Part shown: positions 8,031 to 16,377 of the stretch, piece after piece | How the letters are laid out: each line of letters begins with the position of its first letter | Position numbering within the stretch: the first letter of the stretch is position 1 | NCBI RefSeq assembly: GCF_019649055.1 | Contig: NW_026570653.1 | Coordinates: forward strand, 1 to 22,852 | DNA from: Paramacrobiotus metropolitanus | Lineage: Eukaryota; Tardigrada; Eutardigrada; Parachela; Macrobiotidae | Reading direction: 5' to 3' | DNA length: 22,852 bases | Program-made: the position numbers and the translations under genes | Notes under the pieces: generated by a model | What the model saw: the letters and a program-made list of their open reading frames with translations, nothing else | Database searches by the model: none | Told to the model about the DNA's origin: nothing

Positions 8031-8110
8031 AGAATGGAAATGGTAGGCGGCCAACCTAAAAAGGAAATGAAGAATGGAAATGGTAGGCGGCCAACCTAAA
8101 AAGGAAATGA
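8031..8110 (+). repeat. 40-bp exact tandem duplication with the palindromic motif variant
   Basis: Positions 8031-8070 and 8071-8110 are identical. Each holds GGTAGGCGGCCAACC (8042-8056 and 8082-8096) followed by TAAAAAGGAAATGA. The second copy supplies an ATG (8107) that leads into the 111-bp array. Confidence 0.95.
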
Positions 8111-8244
8111 ATGCATTTATTCGGCATTCAAATTCAGTTGCACCCATTCCAATTCAGTTGCGCCCATTCCCACACAGCTACTCAATTCCAACTCAATTTC
8201 AGTATTTCACTGAAACGCGAAATACTACAATTGAGCCAGGGTAA
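8107..8244 (+). CDS. Possible 45-residue proline-rich peptide at the array start
   Basis: An ATG at 8107 opens a 45-codon frame ending at TAA 8242-8244. The peptide begins MNAFIRHSNSV and continues through the first array unit as IPIQLRPFPHSYSIPTQF and FTETRNTTIEPG. The same frame in every later unit reads ETTIPP to TIEPG and then meets the same TAA. After the last unit it continues as ETTIPPPPPYRPP to a stop. The Pro/Thr/Gln/Tyr composition is more protein-like than the competing long frame, and the non-repetitive tail fits it in style. I cannot tell whether it is translated. Confidence 0.3.
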   Translation: MNAFIRHSNSVAPIPIQLRPFPHSYSIPTQFQYFTETRNTTIEPG

Positions 8245-9355
8245 GAAACCACTATTCCTCCAATTCAGTTGCGCCCATTCCCACACAGCTACTCAATTCC
8301 AACTCAGTTTCAGTATTTCACTGAAACGCGAAATACTACAATTGAGCCAGGGTAAGAAACCACTATTCCTCCAATTCAGTTGCGCCCATTCCCACACAGC
8401 TACTCAATTCCAACTCAGTTTCAGTATTTCACTGAAACGCGAAATACTACAATTGAGCCAGGGTAAGAAACCACTATTCCTCCAATTCAGTTGCGCCCAT
8501 TCCCACACAGCTACTCAATTCCAACTCAATTTCAGTATTTCACTGAAACGCGAAATACTACAATTGAGCCAGGGTAAGAAACCACTATTCCTCCAATTCA
8601 GTTGCGCCCATTCCCACACAGCTACTCAATTCCAACTCAATTTCAGTATTTCACTGAAACGCGAAATACTACAATTGAGCCAGGGTAAGAAACCACTATT
8701 CCTCCAATTCAGTTGCGCCCATTCCCACACAGCTACTCAATTCCAACTCAGTTTCAGTATTTCACTGAAACGCGAAATACTACAATTGAGCCAGGGTAAG
8801 AAACCACTATTCCTCCAATTCAGTTGCGCCCATTCCCACACAGCTACTCAATTCCAACTCAATTTCAGTATTTCACTGAAACGCGAAATACTACAATTGA
8901 GCCAGGGTAAGAAACCACTATTCCTCCAATTCAGTTGCGCCCATTCCCACACAGCTACTCAATTCCAACTCAGTTTCAGTATTTCACTGAAACGCGAAAT
9001 ACTACAATTGAGCCAGGGTAAGAAACCACTATTCCTCCAATTCAGTTGCGCCCATTCCCACACAGCTACTCAATTCCAACTCAGTTTCAGTATTTCACTG
9101 AAACGCGAAATACTACAATTGAGCCAGGGTAAGAAACCACTATTCCTCCAATTCAGTTGCGCCCATTCCCACACAGCTACTCAATTCCAACTCAATTTCA
9201 GTATTTCACTGAAACGCGAAATACTACAATTGAGCCAGGGTAAGAAACCACTATTCCTCCAATTCAGTTGCGCCCATTCCCACACAGCTACTCAATTCCA
9301 ACTCAATTTCAGTATTTCACTGAAACGCGAAATACTACAATTGGAGCCAGGGTAA
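8111..9355 (+). other. Long open frame through array units 1-11 (414 codons)
   Basis: Because the unit length (111) is divisible by three and this frame has no stop in the unit, it stays open for 11 copies of a 37-residue repeat containing SQGKKPLFLQFSCAHSH and SISLKREILQL. It is broken by an extra G at about 9343 and resumes in other phases at 9453-9989 and 10227-10775. There is no signal peptide or known domain. Openness is a simple consequence of the period, so this may not be a gene. Confidence 0.2.
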
Positions 9356-10701
9356 GAAACCACTATTCCTCCAATTCAGTTGCGCCCATTCCCACACAGC
9401 TACTCAATTCCAACTCAATTTCAGTATTTCACTGAAACGCGAAATACTACAATTGAGCCAGGGTAAGAAACCACTATTCCTCCAATTCAGTTGCGCCCAT
9501 TCCCACACAGCTACTCAATTCCAACTCAATTTCAGTATTTCACTGAAACGCGAAATACTACAATTGAGCCAGGGTAAGAAACCACTATTCCTCCAATTCA
9601 GTTGCGCCCATTCCCACACAGCTACTCAATTCCAACTCAATTTCAGTATTTCACTGAAACGCGAAATACTACAATTGAGCCAGGGTAAGAAACCACTATT
9701 CCTCCAATTCAGTTGCGCCCATTCCCACACAGCTACTCAATTCCAACTCAGTTTCAGTATTTCACTGAAACGCGAAATACTACAATTGAGCCAGGGTAAG
9801 AAACCACTATTCCTCCAATTCAGTTGCGCCCATTCCCACACAGCTACTCAATTCCAACTCAATTTCAGTATTTCACTGAAACGCGAAATACTACAATTGA
9901 GCCAGGGTAAGAAACCACTATTCCTCCAATTCAGTTGCGCCCATTCCCACACAGCTACTAATTCCAACTCAATTTCAGTATTTCACTGAAACGCGAAATA
10001 CTACAATTGAGCCAGGGTAAGAAACCACTATTCCTCCAATTCAGTTGCGCCCATTCCCACACAGCTACTAATTCCAACTCAATTTCAGTATTTCACTGAA
10101 ACGCGAAATACTACAATTGAGCCAGGTAAGAAACCACTATTCCTCCAATTCAGTTGCGCCCATTCCAACACAGCTACTCAATTCCAACTCAATTTCAGTA
10201 TTTCACTGAAACGCGAAATACTACAATTGAGCCAGGGTAAGAAACCACTATTCCTCCAATTCAGTTGCGCCCATTCCCACACAGCTACTCAATTCCAACT
10301 CAATTTCAGTATTTCACTGAAACGCGAAATACTACAATTGAGCCAGGGTAAGAAACCACTATTCCTCCAATTCAGTTGCGCCCATTCCCACACAGCTACT
10401 AATTCCAATCTCAATTTCAGTATTTCACTGAAACGCGAAATACTACAATTGAGCCAGGGTAAGAAACCACTATTCCTCCAATTCAGTTGCGCCCATTCCA
10501 ACACAGCTACTCAATTCCAACTCAATTTCAGTATTTCACTGAAACGCGAAATACTACAATTGAGCCAGGGTAAGAAACCACTATTCCTCCAATTCAGTTG
10601 CGCCCATTCCAACACAGCTACTCAATTCCAACTCAATTTCAGTATTTCACTGAAACGCGAAATACTACAATTGAGCCAGGGTAAGAAACCACTATTCCTC
10701 C
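8151..10701 (+). repeat. Tandem array of 23 units of 111 bp
   Basis: Units start with AATTCAGTTGCGCCCATT at 8151, 8262, 8373 and so on to 10591. Copies are almost identical. One variable site (CAACTCA[A/G]TTTCAG) is G in units 2, 3, 6, 8, 9 and 15 and A elsewhere. Indels (+1 near 9343; -1 near 9959, 10069, 10125; a shift near 10400) and a C-to-A change (units 19, 22, 23) gather in the second half. Each unit has two overlapping hairpins, TTTCAGT/ACTGAAA and AGTATTTC/GAAATACT, and looks like an acceptor (CAATTTCAG) followed 38 nt later by a donor (CAGG|GTAAG). It is a minisatellite or satellite, not a CRISPR array. The flank before is the 40-bp duplication and after is a proline-rich coding-like tail. 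Confidence 0.97.
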
Positions 10702-10759
10702 GCCTCCGCCGTATCGGCCGCCGGAATCCCTGCCGTCTATACCCGCTGATCCCTCCTGA
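10685..10759 (+). pseudogene. Proline-rich coding-like tail after the array
   Basis: After the TAA of the last array unit the frame reads ETTIPPPPPYRPPESLPSI and ends at TGA 10757-10759. The PPPPPY run includes a PPxY-type motif. The first four residues come from the array unit itself. It may be the remaining C-terminal end of the gene in which the array expanded. Confidence 0.3.
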
Positions 10760-10815
10760 CGCATGTCAACAGTAATCTCATGGATTTGTAAATAATATTA
10801 TGTGCGGATAACCTT

Positions 10816-11406
10816 TTGGAGGGATGTTACGCGCGCTCGTATGTGGTCTATTACGAGTCACTGTTGTGCAGTCAACCTCGCACCACGGCTTTTCTGTACC
10901 AACTTAGACTGACCAGTTTACTAGCGTACCAGCTGTTCCACTGCTCCAAATTAGATATCAGAAAAGCCGATTTTCACTATTCAAATCGACTACGCGAATT
11001 CCGCCTGTACAATTCCACGATCCGGAATCTAGAGAAGGATGTTTTCTCGGGTCTTCCATCACTGCGCTTGCTGTTACTGGAGAGCGGTTTGCGAAGTGGA
11101 CCGGAAATAGAGGGCCATACTTGGCTGATCCCAGCGTATGACGACCGGCTACGTAATTATCTGTTCCAGCTGCACTGCGGCTGTGCGTTTGCATGGTTCC
11201 GAGACTGGCGCCGGAGCAATTCGGCTTTGCTGAAGGCGGCTGACCTGGGAGAAGTATGGTTTGCCGCGCATTATCTGCTTAATGAAGTGTACGATCCCTC
11301 TGATATGTTTGTGCCGATCAATTGCGCCCAGCCCATTCCTTATGGACCCGACGAAGTGGATGCTAACCAGACAGCCTTTTCCCAGAATGAACCGAACTGC
11401 TGGTGA
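10816..11406 (+). CDS. LRR-domain extracellular protein, copy P2 (5' truncated)
   Basis: The product is a paralogue of the protein at 2058-2849. Shared blocks, in order, are HHC/FHC with K.DF, LR..LYNSTIRNLE..VFSGLPSLRL, RNYL..LHCGC...WFR, LL.AAD, DMF.PI.CA..P.P.G and AFS.NE..C. Cysteines 121, 123, 170 and 195 form the LRRCT pattern. It ends at TGA 11404-11406 directly after the last Cys and Trp. The start is a nominal TTG; the frame is open only from 10792. The N-terminal cap present in P1 (about 65 residues) is missing, and the 111-bp array ends 115 bases upstream. So P2 is either a 3' exon whose upstream part is elsewhere, or a gene beheaded by the array. A donor-like G|GTAACT follows at about 11409. 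Confidence 0.65.
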   Translation: MEGCYARSYVVYYESLLCSQPRTTAFLYQLRLTSLLAYQLFHCSKLDIRKADFHYSNRLREFRLYNSTIRNLEKDVFSGLPSLRLLLLESGLRSGPEIEGHTWLIPAYDDRLRNYLFQLHCGCAFAWFRDWRRSNSALLKAADLGEVWFAAHYLLNEVYDPSDMFVPINCAQPIPYGPDEVDANQTAFSQNEPNCW

Positions 11407-11579
11407 ACGGTAACTAATTAGTTAGTGCAGCTAAATCGACGCAGATATCCACTCGCTATTCTTTACAAACTGGGATAAACAAAAAATACTTTTTCGGGCA
11501 AAAGCCGCCAAAGACAACAATGATTGCAAGCGCCGGTACACTACTTGATAGTCAAAATTTTAACCCTAAAAAGACAACC
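11407..11579. other. Short spacer, nothing recognised
   Basis: No similarity to the DNA after P1 is seen, so the duplication boundary on this side is close to the P2 stop. Two AACCCTAA words near 11560 are isolated and are not a telomeric array. Confidence 0.5.
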
Positions 11580-11774
11580 CTAATCTCTATCTTCTCTTGG
11601 ATTAAAAGGTAACGTGCTTAAAACAACCGTGGCATTTCCTTTAACAACGGCTAGACTAAAGCGCTGCTTAACGAAAGCAGTAGAACGCGCTTCTCCAGTT
11701 AAGTCTCCAGTCAAAGCGGGGCCAATTACTCCCATGCAACGACAACTCGATAACCGACAGTTGCAGAACGACAA
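11580..11774 (-). pseudogene. Second retrotransposon C-terminal fragment
   Basis: The reverse-strand frame contains MGVIGPAL, then GEARSTAFVKQRFSLAVVKGN and a short tail to a stop. This resembles the end of the same protein type as the fragment at 12307-13342, whose matching part reads HEFLRQGLFSDIQRGNAAS. The piece is short; upstream of MGVIGP the frame does not continue in a related way, so it is frameshifted or deleted. It appears to come from a different copy of the family, since the residues differ throughout. Confidence 0.5.
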
Positions 11775-11779
11775 TCGGT

Positions 11780-12060
11780 TAACATAATTAAATAAACATA
11801 AGAAAATATAAGAAATAATCGAACATAAGAAAACATTTAATCATAATAAAAACATAAGAAAGCGAACGAATAACATACTGAAACAAACAAAAAATAAGAA
11901 AATATATGAAAACGTACATCGCCCCGACGTCCAGGCTGCCGGGAAGTAGAGCGGAGATACGTGAAAACCAGAAGTTAGGAAAGTATAGCGGGCTGGCAGA
12001 CCGATTTATGACATGGTAGAAAAGGAAGATGTGTACTTTGCCTTTCATTTAGCCGAACAG
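11780..12060. other. AT-rich ATAAGAAAA-type tract
   Basis: The stretch 11785-11910 is an imperfect repetition of words like ACATAAGAAAA and AATAAGAAAATAT. It has strong strand bias (A-rich on +). I see no gene. Confidence 0.6.
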
Positions 12061-12306
12061 AAATGATGTTATGGTTTTTGTTGTTAACTGATACTCTTGT
12101 ATTAAGTTTTTCAATAGGAACCGTGATACCCGGCACCGGCAAACGGCCAGTGACCATGTAACCGACAACCGGATATCTTAGCAGAGTCGTACAGTGGCCG
12201 CATGCTTTCGAATGCTGTGTTTTGGGTTAAGCGTCTTTTTAGTCCTAGATGAATTATTTTATATTTCACAAAACACGGATACAGTTGAGAATAAACACGG
12301 AAGTTA

Positions 12307-13342
12307 TCACAACAAAAACAGTTCATTTAACGCTGCCGCTCCTTCCATGGTACCGAGTACGGAAGCGGCGTTACCCCGTTGGATATCCGAGAACAAGCCT
12401 TGACGAAGAAACTCGTGCGAGCGATGTTCGCCCGTCTGTTGTGCGAGCCGCTTACCGATTTCTTTTACTATGCTGATGGATGACTTTCCCCGTGTTCCGT
12501 GCGTTTCAAAAGCTGATGCTGCGAAGTCATACCGTCCTTCCAGGTACGAGTACAGCTGCCGTTTCTTGTTCTTCGCCAGCTCGGCTGCAGATCCCGCGGT
12601 TACCGACGTAGACTTCAGATGGGATTTAGCTCACGTATTGCGCAGATTATGTCGCATGGTAAGCACATGCCGCGCTTCCATGCGAACGTGGTGCACTCAT
12701 CAGGGCGACGCTCTGACGTGTGGGATGTTCCTCGAGGTTTCAGCTTGGCAGGTATGCCGGCAGACACTATAGATCTGCAACCGATACTATTAAAACCGCC
12801 ATGACGTGGGTGTTTCCCGGAGGAAAACGGGCACGATATGCCGTGGTGGCCATATACGTCGACAGGCATGTGGCACTTCGCACAGAAGTGGGGCTCGCAA
12901 ATAGTTACCCCCGGCCGCAGTCCAACTGATATGTTAACTGTACCGTCGCACAGAAGATTACCGATGTGCGCCGAGAGCAATGCGTTTAACCATAAGCCGA
13001 CTTCTGGCATTGATTGAGCCAAGAGTCGAGCCCTGTTTACTTAGTCGTCACGATAAACATCCAGAAACGTAGACAGCAATGCGTTACAGAGCGGTAAATC
13101 GTAGGTCCGTTGTGTCTTCGAAAACTGAACTCTGGAAGATCGGTGAGAGGCGCGCCGTCTTTCCACAACTCCAGAGCTTCAGAAACGTTGAGTGAGGGAT
13201 GATCAGGAGGCAGATTCGACATTATGTCGAATGCGGAGTGAATCGATGCCAAAAAGGCAGGGAGTGCTAATTCTTCCGCCCTGTTGCCACTGCTCGGTCC
13301 TAGATTCCTCTTGACGCAACGCCGCTGCTGTAGCACTGACTG
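12307..13342 (-). pseudogene. Decayed C-terminal part of a restriction-like-endonuclease retrotransposon protein
   Basis: Reading down from 13342, the pieces are: LALPAFLASIHSAFDIMSNL and LNVSEALELW; then, in another phase, LLSTFLDVYRDD, a TAA, and NRARLLAQSMPEVGLWLNAL; a Cys/His segment CEPHFCAKCHMPVD...GHHGISC with PRHGGFNSI; RRPDE.TTFAWKRGMCL.CD, which corresponds to the RPDG...PW..G..L.WD nuclease-type motif; after a further frameshift near 12625, SVTAGSAAELAKNKKRQ; and the end IQRGNAASVLGTMEG to TGA at 12307-12309. This order is that of the C-terminal region following reverse transcriptase in RLE-type non-LTR elements, as I recall the family. At least two frameshifts and one stop break it, and a catalytic-type WD is now CD. 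The reverse transcriptase itself is absent: the 785-bp TIR element abuts at 13343. Confidence 0.65.
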
Positions 13343-13344
13343 TA

Positions 13345-14129
13345 ATGCTAGGTCCATACTTCGGTTTTTAAAACGTTGTACAACAAAATCGTAGTCTTAA
13401 AATGGGAACTACGATTTCACCAATCGTAGTTGCAGTTTCCTGGATGTTGTAGTAATGTTGTAAAATTTTTGTAAACTGCAACGATTCCCGGCCATACTTT
13501 GACCACAACTGAAATCTGAGCCAGCCCAGCAAGGTTCGGTTGGCGTACAAATCGCGCTTATTCTTATTATTAATAAGCGGAAGCAGCAGGTTTTTATTTT
13601 GTTTCATTATACGAACAGTTTACAAATCAGTAAATCAGTCATGCTCGCACGCTATACCGAAGACTATCTACAAAAAAAGCTTTCATAATATAAATGGAGT
13701 CATATGCATAGTCACATAAATGGAGTCACATGCTATGTAAATTAAAAACTTGTACACGGTTTAACCGTGGAGTGAGGCAGCATAGTTTGATGCAACTAAC
13801 CAACGCAAAAAAGTCAGCAAATAAAGGTAATCAGTAAATGGCGCATAAAAGGTAGAATAAAGAAAGCTCGCGAAATATTATGGCGATTCTGACAAAGCTG
13901 CTTATTCGCCAGTTTGCTAAAGGAAGAAAAGCCCTTTCCTCCTACAACATCGATGACCACAAATAATTTTTCGAAATACAGCATTTTTCCTACAACTGTT
14001 CGCGTCCATACTTTCGAGAACTACAACAAAAAATGCTACAACAAAACTGACTCCCGTGCATACTTCTTCTACGATTGTTGTATGATTTTTATAATACTCC
14101 GAAATACAACTCAAGTATGGACCTAGCAT
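13345..14129. mobile_element. 785-bp TIR element without a transposase
   Basis: The ends share a 17-bp inverted repeat, ATGCTAGGTCCATACTT, at 13345-13361 and 14113-14129. TA flanks both ends (13343-13344, 14130-14131). Further CATACTT words lie near the ends (13493, 14009, 14060), like subterminal repeats. The interior has no plausible transposase. It is inserted at, or borders, the retrotransposon-like pseudogene. Confidence 0.65.
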
Positions 14130-14280
14130 TATATGCTTACCGGTACCCGCACATACATGTATGCAGAGCAGAGCGTATTCTCTGTGTGCCAGTGATCGTG
14201 TTTTTCATTTTGAAAATATAATAAAATCAAATTCTGATGTTATCCTGACACACACATACCTAGATGGACGTTTGGACCCA

Positions 14281-14341
14281 TTACGAAGAAAAACACGGCA
14301 ATTACAGATAATATCTGTAATTGCCGTGTTTTTCGTCGTAA
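14281..14341. repeat. Palindrome with 30-bp arms
   Basis: Arms 14281-14310 and 14312-14341 pair with one mismatch around a single central base. The core is ACAGATAATATCTGT. Confidence 0.95.
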
Positions 14342-14416
14342 GTGCGTTTTCTGAAATGGCTTTATATTTGATAATATTATTATCAAATATAAAGCCATTT
14401 CAGAAAACGCACTTAC
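14338..14416. repeat. Palindrome with 37-bp perfect arms
   Basis: Arms 14338-14374 and 14380-14416 pair perfectly around the loop TATTA. It starts on the last four bases of the preceding palindrome. Transcribed, it would form a long perfect hairpin. Confidence 0.95.
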
Positions 14417-14428
14417 TATCATAATATT

Positions 14429-14510
14429 ATATAGACACTGATGAAAAGCTCAAGAAGGCATTGAAAATCTCAAGAAGGCTGCTTTCTAGAGCTTTGATCA
14501 GTGTCTATAT
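14429..14510. mobile_element. 82-bp MITE-like element
   Basis: ATATAGACACTGAT at 14429-14442 is the exact reverse complement of 14497-14510. The interior AAAGCTCAAGAAGGC is related to the element at 14530-14640, so the two are tandem relatives. Confidence 0.6.
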
Positions 14511-14529
14511 ACTCTCTGATAAACCACAC

Positions 14530-14640
14530 TATTATCAGACAGTACATAGACACTGATGAAAAGCTCAAGATGGCACTGAAAAGCTGAAGAAGACTGCTTT
14601 CTTGAGCTCTGCATTCGTGTCTATATACTGCCTGATAATA
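14530..14640. mobile_element. 111-bp MITE-like element
   Basis: Terminal inverted repeats of 24 bp, TATTATCAGACAGTACATAG at the left and its counterpart at 14617-14640, pair with two mismatches. The interior resembles the element just upstream. The length of 111 is a coincidence; it is unrelated to the array unit. Confidence 0.6.
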
Positions 14641-14877
14641 ACAGCGCCATCAGAAACTGCCAAAGGCGCACTGGCAGCTGTTGGGCGATTGGTCGTCTGC
14701 AGCAGCTCGGCCGCGTGAGTAAGGTGCTGCAACCCGGCCGCTACATCCTTGTAACGTACAACGGCCCAAAACAACCAACGACCTCTGTCAACGCCTTAAC
14801 TGACGCCAATAAATCTCTAATAATTATTGCTGGGAAACCAGTTCTCCAACACCAACATCTTCTCGGGTTAGCCATGC

Positions 14878-15007
14878 TCACGATCGTGATACAGCGTCCC
14901 TCCAACAATACACCGTCTGAAAGCAGGCGTTGGGGTGTTGCGCCTCAAATTCCTTGACCGGAAACATGCGACATATGGTGCAGCGAATCCCCGTATTGCA
15001 TACAACA
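14878..15007 (-). pseudogene. Possible C2HC (UBZ4-like) zinc-finger exon
   Basis: After an acceptor-like TTGGTTTTAG the reverse strand reads SVVCNTGI and then RCTICRMFPVKEFEAQHPNAC, ending at TGA 14878-14880. Spacing is C-x2-C-x11-H-x3-C, the spacing of UBZ4 ubiquitin-binding fingers, with a hydrophobic residue at the helix position before the His. If it is a UBZ finger it would bind ubiquitin, but the same spacing can occur in other fingers or by chance. Another reverse frame is also open here, and no second exon is identified. Confidence 0.35.
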
Positions 15008-15009
15008 CT

Positions 15010-16374
15010 AAAACCAAGTATTGTACGAGCTCAGAAGTTCGTTTGGCAACAACACATGCCGTGGGGTGGTCGCATATGTGGCGCACACCGTACGAGGTTA
15101 AATAGCTGCAGCAACACGAATGTTGAACAAAGTGAAACATGAACTCTCAAGTGCATGCGTTGTTTGACACTTCCGGCACATCCGGCTAAAAGAATGCTAA
15201 GGTTGACTTATTTACAACCGTACGCCATTAATTAACTGTAGCAATACGAATGCGTCTACGCGACCCGGAATACCCGCTAGGTATTCACAGCTACCTTCAT
15301 CTATCTATACTTCTATTTCTAAACTATGCAAGGTTGTACCTTCTACAGTCATCTGCATGCCATCAACACAAAGATCTCTAGTCATCTGTGCCGGGTAGCT
15401 GAACAAAATATCGGTCAAACGTTTTGGTTTGTTAAGCATTATACAAGTCACAGCACTTTCTGTGATATACAAGCGTGTTCAAGCGTGTGTGAGTCACACA
15501 GTGTGACTGCAGCACGGTTTGCTCGACCACAATAAACAACACGTTTTAAAATTTTCGTGTCCCATGTTTCGAACATGTTATCTCGTGGCATTTCTTTCAC
15601 GTATGGATGCTATGAATATTTCCAACTGTTTTGTTTAGAGAAATGCCTTTTCTTTTGCTAGTTAACAGTTGCTGACATGCTGCTTGCGCTGGGCGAGTTA
15701 TGCACTCTGCGCACTTTGTGACTTTTCCAAAAAATGCCGGTTTTTTATTTAAGTTTTATGGGTAATTTTTGTTGAAATAGTTGGCTGTATGATAAGCTGC
15801 AATACAAAATGCCTATTTTGATGTTTAGGTAAAGCCTTAGAACACATGCGGAGCAATATGTCCTTCATCGAGGTGCATGTAAACATCCGAATGGAGGGGT
15901 GGACAGCGTCCGGACGAAGTTACCGCTGTTCCTTGTAGCGATGAGAAGCCGGTAGTTTTAGAATGCTGCGCTGGCACAGATACCTTCGCTCAAGCTCATA
16001 CTCATACAGCCTGCAAACGTTGTTTTCAGTAACGAAAACACGGTAAATTGCTGTGGCGTCATGTACGATATCTATTGTACAGAATTTGTACTGATTACAC
16101 AGGAAAGCACTGTGTATATATGCGCACAGATGCTTAGTCCTGAATTGTTCATTAAAAAACAGTCCACTAATGATGTAGCATGCAGTATTGCAGGTAAATA
16201 TACGCACTAGTATTTCGTACGTGCAACTATTTCGTACGCATACGTACAAGTGCAAGTACAAGTATAATTATAGTAAATACCTACTGTATTTCTTTTTGAA
16301 ATATTATAAGTAAGCGAATCCTTCGTTTAAGTGTATTCGCTGAGCTTTACCCTTTTCGACAATCGTTATTGATT
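15010..16374. other. Region without a clear gene
   Basis: Only weak open frames occur, the longest a 113-codon reverse frame at 15920-16261, Cys- and Tyr-rich and without recognisable domain. A short palindrome, AGTCACACAGTGTGACT, lies at 15491-15507. I see nothing else. Confidence 0.4.
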
Positions 16375-16377
16375 TTA

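Noticed and set aside
8151-10701. CRISPR array
   Set aside because: The whole 111-bp unit repeats; there are no unique spacers between short repeats.
11555-11585. Telomeric repeat remnant (AACCCTAA twice)
   Set aside because: Only two isolated words with different spacing; no tandem run.
12470-12929. Forward ORFs of 60-100 codons
   Set aside because: They lie antisense to the retrotransposon-like pseudogene, which explains the openness.
14161-14424. Opposing ORFs of 87 and 60 codons
   Set aside because: They read through the long palindromes and give the same peptide words from both strands.
14431-14600. Hammerhead ribozyme (CTGATGA followed by GAAA, twice)
   Set aside because: The bases between CTGATGA and GAAA cannot form stem II in either copy; CTGATGA is part of the element's terminal inverted repeat.
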